Origin: an uncultured Pelagibacteraceae bacterium
GTDB lineage: Bacteria > Pseudomonadota > Alphaproteobacteria > Pelagibacterales > Pelagibacteraceae
Length of the DNA stretch: 50,820 nucleotides
Direction: 5' to 3'
Assembly: GCA_902587315.1 (NCBI GenBank)
Contig: CACIKW010000005.1
Location: 1-50,820, forward strand
The notes under the pieces were generated by a model that was not told the DNA's origin, did not search any database, and was given only the letters and a program-made list of their open reading frames with translations. The position numbers and the translations under genes were made by a program. This document shows positions 38,653 to 46,439 of this stretch, piece by piece. How positions within the stretch are numbered: position 1 is the first letter of the stretch; each line of letters opens with the position of its first letter.

Positions 38653-39550
38653 TAATCCATTCTATTAAATCTATGAAATTTATTTTTTTATATTTTGCTA
38701 TTTCTGGAACCAGTGATAGAGAAGTCATACCTGGTTGAGTGTTTAATTCTAAGAGATAAAATTTATTATTATAAAATCTAAAATCAGACCTTGTAACCCC
38801 TCTGCATCCCAAAACTTTATGTGCCTTTAAAGCTATACTCATAATTTTTTTATAATTTCTATCACTTAAATTTACCGGAATTATGTGTTTCGTATTAGCT
38901 TTTGGATTATATTTTGCTTCATAATCATAAAATTTTCTCTTGGGTATTAATTCGATTGCTCCTAGTTTATTATTTCCCATAATCGCGGCCTGAATTTCTC
39001 TACCTGGAATATATTTTTCAATTAATATTTCTCTATAATTAACAAGTCTTTTCATTTTTTTTAGTATATTTGATGAATTACAAATAAAAACATTAACACT
39101 GGATCCTTCATTTAAAGGCTTAATTACGACGGGAAAACCAATTTTTTTTTTCAAATGTTTTAAAAAAAAAAATTTATTAAATTTTTTTTTAAAATTAAAT
39201 TTAATATATCTTGGTGTTAAAATGTTGTTTTTAATAAAAATCTTCTTTGAAATTTCTTTGTCTATTGCATAAAACGAGGAAAGAACACCCGAGTGAGTGT
39301 ATTTTACTTTTTCATTTTCCAATATAGATTGGATATATCCATCTTCTCCATATCGGCCATGAAGAGCATTGAATACAACATCGGGTTTAAATTTTCTAAT
39401 TTTTTTTATTAAGTCTCCATCTGGTTCGGTAACTCTTGTTTTGTATTTTCCACTTTCGTTTAATGATTTTTGAACACTTTTTGAAGTTATAAGACTAATA
39501 TCTCTTTCTTTTGAAAATCCACCTGCGAGAATTAATATCTTTTTTTTCAT
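38627..39550 (-). CDS. ddl: D-alanine--D-alanine ligase
   Basis: Ddl makes the D-Ala-D-Ala dipeptide that MurF adds to the peptidoglycan precursor. The 307-residue ATP-grasp enzyme has ILAGGFSKERDISLIT (about 5-20), NALHGRYGEDGYIQ (about 61-74), IKPLNEGSSVNV (about 141-152), EKYIPGREIQAA and the C-terminal ELNTQPGMTSLSLVP. It abuts murB and overlaps ftsQ by 26 bp. Long A or T runs (10-11 bases near 39142-39172) encode lysine stretches; the frame is intact. Confidence 0.96.
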   Translation of the reverse strand: MKKKILILAGGFSKERDISLITSKSVQKSLNESGKYKTRVTEPDGDLIKKIRKFKPDVVFNALHGRYGEDGYIQSILENEKVKYTHSGVLSSFYAIDKEISKKIFIKNNILTPRYIKFNFKKKFNKFFFLKHLKKKIGFPVVIKPLNEGSSVNVFICNSSNILKKMKRLVNYREILIEKYIPGREIQAAIMGNNKLGAIELIPKRKFYDYEAKYNPKANTKHIIPVNLSDRNYKKIMSIALKAHKVLGCRGVTRSDFRFYNNKFYLLELNTQPGMTSLSLVPEIAKYKKINFIDLIEWIIDDASINR

Positions 39551-40459
39551 TTATTCTACCAATATAATTTCTAAACTAAGTCTTATCCCGGTAGTATCAA
39601 ATACCTTCTTCTGGACAAAGTTTATAAGTTTTTTCATATCACTACATGAAGCCTTATCTTTGTTTATAAAAAAATTACAATGTTTTTCAGAAATTATTGC
39701 ATCTCCAAATCGTGTATCTAATGGAACAGATGATTTTATAAGCTCCCAAACTTTTTTATTTGTTTGATCAATTGGATTTTTAAAAGTACTTCCGCCAGTC
39801 TTTATTTTTGTTGGCTGAGTTTTATCTTTTTTTGATTTTAAAAGTATCATTTCTTTTTCAATTTTTTTTTTATCTTCTTTTTTTCCTTTTAATGATGCGC
39901 TTAAAAAAATTAAATTATTATTTAAATCACATTTTCTATAACTAAAATTAATTTTATCTCTAGAAACTGTAATAACATTACCAGAAGTATCCACTGCTTG
40001 TACTGACAGAATAATGTCTTTAAATTCTCTATTAAAGCAACCTGAATTCATTCTGATTCCTCCTCCAACTGTTCCAGGAATGCAGCTCAAGAATTCAAAA
40101 CCACTCAAACTATTTTCGCTTGCAAATTTAGAAAGCGTTTTATCTTGTGCCCCACTTCCAGCTATGATTATTTCTTTATTTAAAATCGATAGATTGGAAA
40201 AATTCTTACCTAATTTAATTACTACTCCATCAAAAATATCATCTTTAAATAAGATGTTTGATCCTGCTCCTAAAACAAATATTTTTCCTCTATTATTAAA
40301 TAACTTTAAAAAATCAACTAGTTCGTTTAATTTTTCTGGCTTAAAAAAAACCTTTGTTTTCCCGCCTATATTAAACCAATTAGATTTGTTTAGATTATAA
40401 TCAAATAATACTTTCCCTGATGCGTTATTAGAAAAGTTCTCTAAATCTTTTAAATTCAT
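39551..40459 (-). CDS. murB: UDP-N-acetylenolpyruvoylglucosamine reductase
   Basis: MurB reduces the enolpyruvyl group to lactyl, giving UDP-MurNAc, with FAD and NADPH. I choose the ATG at 40457-40459 (302 residues) because it shares a base with the murC stop (TAATG), a coupling seen elsewhere here; an upstream ATG at 40489 would overlap murC by 31 bp. Motifs: WFNIGGKTKVFF (FAD fold), LGAGSNILF, SCIPGTVGGGIRMNSGCF, a GGSTFKNP segment with the catalytic Ser, and SEKHCNFFIN near the C-terminus. It abuts ddl. Confidence 0.95.
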   Translation of the reverse strand: MNLKDLENFSNNASGKVLFDYNLNKSNWFNIGGKTKVFFKPEKLNELVDFLKLFNNRGKIFVLGAGSNILFKDDIFDGVVIKLGKNFSNLSILNKEIIIAGSGAQDKTLSKFASENSLSGFEFLSCIPGTVGGGIRMNSGCFNREFKDIILSVQAVDTSGNVITVSRDKINFSYRKCDLNNNLIFLSASLKGKKEDKKKIEKEMILLKSKKDKTQPTKIKTGGSTFKNPIDQTNKKVWELIKSSVPLDTRFGDAIISEKHCNFFINKDKASCSDMKKLINFVQKKVFDTTGIRLSLEIILVE

Positions 40460-41853
40460 TATAAAAATTTTTTTAAATTTCTCATCCAATTAGAGATCGA
40501 TCCTGCGCCCATGCCTATTACTATTTTTTTTCCATAAATATTTTGTTTGGTGTACTTTGCTAGTTGATGTTGATCTTTTACAAATATTAGTCTTACCTTG
40601 GATTTGTTCATTAAATCGTTTGCAAATTTTGAATATGAGAATCCAAGGGAAATATTTTCTCCAGCTTTATAAATTGGACATAGTATGACTGTGTCGGCTT
40701 TTTTGAATACCATTGTAAATTCTTTTTTTAAATTCTTTATTCTAGAAATTCTATGAGGTTGAAATACACATATAATTTCCCAATTTTTGTATACTTCCTT
40801 TACTCCATTTAAAACTTCTTTTATTTCAGTTGGGTGATGAGCATAATCGTCAAAGAATATTGCTTTTCGAAATTTAAATAACTGATTAAATCTTCTTTGC
40901 ACTCCCTGAAAATTGTATAGGCCTTTTTTAATAATTTTTTCTGATATTCCTATACTGCTCGCTACAGCTAAAGCTGCGGTAGCATTTTTAATATTATGAA
41001 TTCCTATAATTGGGATTTTTATATTTTTAATTATTTTAGTTTTTTTTCCTTGTAAATTTATTTTTAAATCAAAAGCAGAAAACTTAATTTGTTGTCTGAT
41101 ATTAATTATCCTATAATTAGAATTTTTATCAATACCATAAGTATAAAAATTATTATTACTTAAATTTTTTATAATGCTTTTAATATTTTTGTCATCAATA
41201 CATACAAATGATTTTCCAAATGATGGTGTGTTATCTACGAATGAAATAAATTTATTTTTTAGATTATTTATACTTTTATAATAATCCATATGCTCCAAAT
41301 CTATATTCGTAACAATTGAGTATGTAGGTGGAACTTGTAAAAAACTACCATCAGATTCATCGGATTCTAAAATACACCAATTGCTTTTTCCTAGTTTAGC
41401 AGAACTTCCAAATGAATTTAAAACACCACCATTTATTATAGTTGGGTCAAGTTTTGCTTGTGAAAAAATACTAGATACTAATGACGTTGTAGTAGTTTTT
41501 CCATGTGAACCTGCAACTACAACATTTTTCATTAAGGAAACTATATGCCCAAGTACTTCTCCCCTTTTGTAAATTGGAATTTTTCTTCTTTTTGCCTCCT
41601 TGTATTCTGAATTATTTTTTTTTATTGCAGAAGAAATAACTAAAATTGTAGAATTTTTAATATTTTTTTTTTTTTGGCCTATAAAAATCTTAATTTTTTT
41701 TTTTTTTAGACGTTCAATGTTTTTATTTTCTACTATGTCACTTCCTTGAATTCTAAACCCCAAACTTTTCATTATTTGAGCTAAACCGCTCATTCCAATT
41801 CCACCAATTCCTACGAAATGGATAATTTCTTCTTTGGCTAATTTAATATTCAT
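40459..41853 (-). CDS. murC: UDP-N-acetylmuramate--L-alanine ligase
   Basis: MurC adds L-Ala to UDP-MurNAc. The 464-residue Mur ligase starts with IHFVGIGGIGMSGLAQIM (about 11-28), has the ATP loop GSHGKTTTTS (about 114-123), an ESDESDGSF motif, NIDLEHMDYY, the HNIKNATAALA segment and DDYAHHPTEI (about 332-341). It overlaps murG by 11 bp and murB by 1 bp. The lysine stretch near residues 49-64 is encoded by 13- and 14-base A runs (plus-strand T at 41663-41675 and 41694-41707), the longest homopolymers I noticed; the frame is intact. Confidence 0.97.
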   Translation of the reverse strand: MNIKLAKEEIIHFVGIGGIGMSGLAQIMKSLGFRIQGSDIVENKNIERLKKKKIKIFIGQKKKNIKNSTILVISSAIKKNNSEYKEAKRRKIPIYKRGEVLGHIVSLMKNVVVAGSHGKTTTTSLVSSIFSQAKLDPTIINGGVLNSFGSSAKLGKSNWCILESDESDGSFLQVPPTYSIVTNIDLEHMDYYKSINNLKNKFISFVDNTPSFGKSFVCIDDKNIKSIIKNLSNNNFYTYGIDKNSNYRIINIRQQIKFSAFDLKINLQGKKTKIIKNIKIPIIGIHNIKNATAALAVASSIGISEKIIKKGLYNFQGVQRRFNQLFKFRKAIFFDDYAHHPTEIKEVLNGVKEVYKNWEIICVFQPHRISRIKNLKKEFTMVFKKADTVILCPIYKAGENISLGFSYSKFANDLMNKSKVRLIFVKDQHQLAKYTKQNIYGKKIVIGMGAGSISNWMRNLKKFL

Positions 41854-42916
41854 TTATCGTATTAATCAATTTTTGATTTATTGTATTCCAATTATTCTGT
41901 GAGCTAATTTTTTCAATATTTTTTTTCTTTTTAAAGTATTCATTTCTATCATTAATTATACTTAATAATAGATCTAAAATTTTATTTGTATGAACTTTAT
42001 TTTGTTCCAATAACCAGCAGCAATTTAAATCTGAAAAATACTTTGCATTGTAGTATTGATGGTTATCCTTTGCATGCGGAAAAGGTATTGCAATAAAGGG
42101 AATATTAAAATACGCAAGATCAGATAAGGCTGAGGCTCCACATCTTGTTATTGCAAGATCTATATCCTGCATTTTTTCATATAATTTTTTATCAAAAAGA
42201 AATAATTCATAATTTATTTTTAATGAATCATAAGTTTTCATAATTTCAACTTTATCTTTTTCATTAGATACTTGTTGTAATATTTTTATATTATTATTTT
42301 TTGAAAATTTATTGATTACTTCTTTAATTTTATTGTCAAAAAAAGATGCTCCCTGGCTTCCTCCAATTATAAGAATTCTAAATATAGATGATGTTTTATT
42401 AAAATTTCTTTTAGCTTCGTAAATTTCTTTTCTTAATAAACGTTCAATAGTAACAATTTTATGTTTATATTTTGCAGGGAAATTGACTATATTCTCAAAA
42501 TAACAAAAAACTTTTTTAGAAAATCTAGTCATCAATCTATTTGATCTGCCTATAACCATATTTGGCTCAAATAAAAATAAATTTATATTCAATATTTTTG
42601 CGGCAATACAAAAAGGTAATGACATATACCCTCCTGTACTAATTAAATGATGTATTTTGTTTCTTTTTAAAAAAACTAAAGCTTTAAAGAATGAAATAAA
42701 AAATGATATTATAAAGAAAGGTGCAAAAATTATATTTTTTGAAATTCTAGGTGAATCAATGACTTTATATTTGTAGAGTTTATTATCTATAAATTTTGAT
42801 CCTCTGTAATCTGATACAATTTGAACATCATAATTAGAATTTAGATGATCATAAAATATAATTGCAGGAATAACATGTCCGCCAGATCCACCCGTTGAAA
42901 TCAATATTTTTTTCAC
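41843..42916 (-). CDS. murG: UDP-GlcNAc:lipid I N-acetylglucosaminyltransferase
   Basis: MurG adds GlcNAc to lipid I to form lipid II on the inner face of the membrane. The 357-residue GT-B enzyme has ISTGGSGGHVIPAI at the N-terminus (G-loop, about 6-19), a hydrophobic patch around 61-82, STGGYMSLPF, LIIGGSQGASFFD (second G-loop, about 182-194) and ITRCGASALSDLAYFNIPFIAIPFP with the UDP-binding residues, then the KDNHQYYNA motif. It lies 4 bp after ftsW and overlaps murC by 11 bp. Confidence 0.96.
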   Translation of the reverse strand: MKKILISTGGSGGHVIPAIIFYDHLNSNYDVQIVSDYRGSKFIDNKLYKYKVIDSPRISKNIIFAPFFIISFFISFFKALVFLKRNKIHHLISTGGYMSLPFCIAAKILNINLFLFEPNMVIGRSNRLMTRFSKKVFCYFENIVNFPAKYKHKIVTIERLLRKEIYEAKRNFNKTSSIFRILIIGGSQGASFFDNKIKEVINKFSKNNNIKILQQVSNEKDKVEIMKTYDSLKINYELFLFDKKLYEKMQDIDLAITRCGASALSDLAYFNIPFIAIPFPHAKDNHQYYNAKYFSDLNCCWLLEQNKVHTNKILDLLLSIINDRNEYFKKKKNIEKISSQNNWNTINQKLINTINEY

Positions 42917-42920
42917 AATT

Positions 42921-44039
42921 TTAAACTTTTCTTCTCGTTAAATTTAATATTATTCCTGATAAAATAGCATTACTTATTATTGATGAGCCACCATAGCTTA
43001 AAAATGGTAGCGTCATTCCTGTGGTTGGAAGAATTCTAATATTAACTCCTATGTGTACAAATGTTTGTAATATTAATATAGAAATCAATCCCATAAGAAT
43101 AAGTCTAGTTTTATTATCTTTTTCCAAAGAAATTTTCTTTATTACTTGAAAAGCAAAAAAAATGAAAACTAATATTATTGCAATAACAATAATAATTCCA
43201 AACTCTTCGGATATCACGGATACTATATAATCATTATGGGCTTCGGGAATTCTATTATTAAGAGTGCCTTCGCCAACCCCTTTGCCGAAAAATCCTCCTC
43301 CAATAATTGCTTCTGAGGCCTTTTCTGATTGATAGTTGTTTCCACTGGATGGGTCTAGAAAGGAGAATATCCTTGTTTTTATATACTCAAATTTAGGAAT
43401 AAAAAAAATCAAATAGGAAGTAGATCCAATTAAAATAAAAAAAAAGGAAAAAAAAATAAATAAATTAATTCCTGAAATAAATATTAAAATTAACCATGTT
43501 AGCAAAACTAAAATTGACTGTCCAAGGTCAGGCTGTATTAATAATAATAACACTGTGGGAGATATAACTAATAAACTTAAAAAATAATTTAAATACTTAT
43601 TTTTATTTGTTCCAAGATTTAATACTAAAGCAATTATAACTATAAGAAAAGGTTTTAATAACTCTATTGGTTGAAGCCTGGGTAGAAAAAAAATGTCAAT
43701 CCATCTTTTTGAACCTTTTACTTCAACTCCTATAAAAGGTACTAAAACTAACAATAAAAAGAAAATTAAAAATAAAATTCTTGATAAATTATAAAGTTGG
43801 TTTTGATTGAAAATAGAAAAACTAAAAAGAAAAGAAAGTCCAATTATAACAAAAATAAAATGTTTTATGAAAAAGTAATAACTATTTGTTTGTAATTTGT
43901 CTGATGCAATTAGAGACGTCGAAACCAATGAAAAAAATAAACCTAAGAAAAAAAGACTTAATACAATAAGCAAAATAGATTTATCAATGTTTTTCCACCA
44001 GCCATAAAAATAATTAAAATGGTCTTCTCTATTTTGCAT
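42921..44039 (-). CDS. ftsW: Septal peptidoglycan glycosyltransferase FtsW (SEDS family)
   Basis: FtsW polymerises lipid II at the septum with its partner FtsI. The 372-residue protein has about ten membrane helices and the SEDS signatures: VEVKGSKRWIDIFFLPRLQPIELLK (about 107-131, with the W and Q-P-x-E-L-x-K motif), the large extracellular loop with a conserved Asn-Asp-Tyr (PEAHNDYIVSVISEEFG), and PTTGMTLPFLSYGGSS near the C-terminus. It overlaps murD by 11 bp and precedes murG by 4 bp; ftsI is at the right end of the window. Confidence 0.95.
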   Translation of the reverse strand: MQNREDHFNYFYGWWKNIDKSILLIVLSLFFLGLFFSLVSTSLIASDKLQTNSYYFFIKHFIFVIIGLSFLFSFSIFNQNQLYNLSRILFLIFFLLLVLVPFIGVEVKGSKRWIDIFFLPRLQPIELLKPFLIVIIALVLNLGTNKNKYLNYFLSLLVISPTVLLLLIQPDLGQSILVLLTWLILIFISGINLFIFFSFFFILIGSTSYLIFFIPKFEYIKTRIFSFLDPSSGNNYQSEKASEAIIGGGFFGKGVGEGTLNNRIPEAHNDYIVSVISEEFGIIIVIAIILVFIFFAFQVIKKISLEKDNKTRLILMGLISILILQTFVHIGVNIRILPTTGMTLPFLSYGGSSIISNAILSGIILNLTRRKV

Positions 44040-45354
44040 TTATACTTTTAATGAATTTTAATTTTTTTATTAAATAATTAAAATACATTCCTCTTTCTTC
44101 AAAATTTTTAAAAGAATCAAATGAAGCTGCTGAAGGGCTAAACAATACTTCTCTTTTCTTTTCATTATGTTTATCAGATCGAATATCTTTAATAATTTCT
44201 TTTAAAGATTCTTTTATGTTTGCAAATACTTTATATTTTAGTTTATTATTTAATTGTCTAACAAAATAATTTTTGTTTTTACCATAAATGTAAACTTTTA
44301 AAAATTTAAAATATTTTTTATTTAAATTGAAGTTGTCACCTTTTTTATACAATCCACCAACAATCCAATAAATATTATTATTAGATTTTAGGAGATTAAC
44401 ACTCGATGAAAAACTAGTTGATTTTGAATCGTTAATAATTAATAAATTTTTATTTTTGTAAATTATCTGTTGTCTAAATTTCAAACCATGAAATGAATTT
44501 AAAGATTCAATAATTTTTTTTTTTTTAAGTCCAAGTTTTTTTGATATTTCAAAAATAAAAGATAGATTTTGTAAATTGTTAATATTTTTAAAGTATGGAT
44601 TTAGAATATTACTTTTTATATTTTCAATATTTCTGAAATCCACTAAAATTATTTTTGATTTTAATTTTGTATTTTTCGATATTCTTTTTAAATAGATATT
44701 ATTTTTGGCAATATATGCATATCCATTATCTTTCTGGTTTTTTACTAATTTAAATTTAGCATTGACATAATTTTTCATTGTTTGATGTCTTTCTAGATGA
44801 TCGGGGCTAATATTTAAAATCATTGAATAATCAGTTTTATAGTACTTACTATATTCAATCTGGTATGATGATGCTTCTATGACAAAAATTGTTTTAGAAT
44901 TTTTTGCATTTTGATCAAGAACAGGTTTGCCTATATTTCCAATTAATTTTACATTTTTTTTATGTTTTTTTATAATTGTATATAAAAGTTTTGAAGTTGT
45001 GGATTTTCCATTTGTTCCTGTTATTGTTATTTTTGTATTATTAATATTCTGAAAGTAAAATAAATCTAAATCAGTAATTATTTTGTTTTTGTTTTTTAAA
45101 AGAAAAAATTTTAGTTTACATTTGTTAATATCTATGCCTGGACTAATAACTATGTATTCATAAAAATCTTTTTTAATATTGTTAATTTTTATAAAATAAT
45201 TATTTTTAATATTCTTGGGTATGATTTTGTGATTATCGTCATAAATCTTAATCTGGTTATTTTTTTTTAAAAAATTAAAACATGATTTGCCTGTCTTGCC
45301 AAATCCATAAATTAATATTTTTTTACTCTTTAACTTGTCCTTAAAATTAAGCAT
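44029..45354 (-). CDS. murD: UDP-N-acetylmuramoyl-L-alanine--D-glutamate ligase
   Basis: MurD adds D-Glu to UDP-MurNAc-L-Ala. The 441-residue Mur ligase has a short N-terminal Rossmann domain (KILIYGFGKTGKSCF), the ATP loop ITGTNGKSTTSKL (about 111-123), IEASSYQIEY (about 159-168), NISPDHLERH (about 179-188), a NDSKSTSF segment (about 310-317) and WIVGGLYKKGD. It is Lys/Asn-rich and diverged. It shares one base with mraY and overlaps ftsW by 11 bp. Confidence 0.94.
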   Translation of the reverse strand: MLNFKDKLKSKKILIYGFGKTGKSCFNFLKKNNQIKIYDDNHKIIPKNIKNNYFIKINNIKKDFYEYIVISPGIDINKCKLKFFLLKNKNKIITDLDLFYFQNINNTKITITGTNGKSTTSKLLYTIIKKHKKNVKLIGNIGKPVLDQNAKNSKTIFVIEASSYQIEYSKYYKTDYSMILNISPDHLERHQTMKNYVNAKFKLVKNQKDNGYAYIAKNNIYLKRISKNTKLKSKIILVDFRNIENIKSNILNPYFKNINNLQNLSFIFEISKKLGLKKKKIIESLNSFHGLKFRQQIIYKNKNLLIINDSKSTSFSSSVNLLKSNNNIYWIVGGLYKKGDNFNLNKKYFKFLKVYIYGKNKNYFVRQLNNKLKYKVFANIKESLKEIIKDIRSDKHNEKKREVLFSPSAASFDSFKNFEERGMYFNYLIKKLKFIKSINAK

Positions 45355-46439
45355 TATCTCAATTTAAGTGTGGCCAAACCTATCATGGCAAGTATGATTG
45401 AGATAATCCAAAACCTTATAACGACTGTTGACTCGGGCCATCCTTTTTTTTCAAAATGATGGTGTATGGGCGCCATCATAAAAATTCTTTTGCCAGTTAA
45501 CTTAAATGAAACTACCTGTACTATCACGGATATTGCCTCAAGCACAAATAATCCTCCGGTGATTGCAAGAACTATTTCATGCTTGGTAACAATGCTTACT
45601 GCACCCAAAGATCCTCCTAGAGATAAAGACCCCGTGTCTCCCATAAAAATTTTTGCAGGTGGTGCGTTAAACCATAAAAAGCCTAAGCACGCGCCGATTA
45701 TGGATCCACAGAAAACTGCAACTTCACCAACTCCTTCAATATATGGTATGTGTAGATAATCTGAAAAAACTATATTTCCAGTTACGTAACTAATAAATGC
45801 AAAACAGGATGCAACAAGTATTACCGGCACAGTCGCTAGTCCGTCTAATCCGTCAGTTAAATTAACAGCATTTGAAGAGCCTACAATTACAAACATGTAA
45901 AAAGGAATATAAAATAAACCTAAATTTAATACCAAGTTCTTAAAAAATGGAAAATATAAATTATTTATTTCTGGTGACTCTGAATAAAAAGTTAAAAACA
46001 TAATTGCAATAAAAGATAATACTAATTGGATTAATAATTTTATTTTTGATGATATTCCAATTGAGTTATTATTTTTAATTTTTTTATAATCATCAAATGC
46101 ACCCAAAACACCAAATGATCCAACAACAAAAATTAAAAACCAAATATACGGATTTGATAAGTCGCCCCATAATAATATGCCTGAAAATAAACCTGTAAGA
46201 ATCAATAATCCGCCCATTGTTGGTGTTCCTATTTTTTTTATTATATGTTCTGATGGACCATCGTTTCTAATTGGATCATGAATTTTATTAGATGTAAAAA
46301 AATTTATAAAAGGTGTCCCGATAAGAAATACTACAAACAATGAAGTGAACATAGCTAGTCCAGTTCTCACAGTTAAATATTTAAAAATATTAAGAAAAGA
46401 ATAATTTTCAACTAAATTTGTTAATAGGCTATAAAGCAT
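45354..46439 (-). CDS. mraY: Phospho-N-acetylmuramoyl-pentapeptide transferase
   Basis: MraY moves phospho-MurNAc-pentapeptide from UDP to undecaprenyl phosphate, forming lipid I. The 361-residue integral membrane protein has about ten helices. Motifs: GTPTMGGLLI (about 71-80), the GAFDDYKKI segment with the catalytic Asp pair (about 113-121), NAVNLTDGLDGLA (about 190-202), FMGDTGSLSLGG (about 264-275) and MMAPIHHHFEKKGWPE (about 321-336). It overlaps the murE-murF fusion by 11 bp and murD by 1 bp. Confidence 0.97.
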   Translation of the reverse strand: MLYSLLTNLVENYSFLNIFKYLTVRTGLAMFTSLFVVFLIGTPFINFFTSNKIHDPIRNDGPSEHIIKKIGTPTMGGLLILTGLFSGILLWGDLSNPYIWFLIFVVGSFGVLGAFDDYKKIKNNNSIGISSKIKLLIQLVLSFIAIMFLTFYSESPEINNLYFPFFKNLVLNLGLFYIPFYMFVIVGSSNAVNLTDGLDGLATVPVILVASCFAFISYVTGNIVFSDYLHIPYIEGVGEVAVFCGSIIGACLGFLWFNAPPAKIFMGDTGSLSLGGSLGAVSIVTKHEIVLAITGGLFVLEAISVIVQVVSFKLTGKRIFMMAPIHHHFEKKGWPESTVVIRFWIISIILAMIGLATLKLR

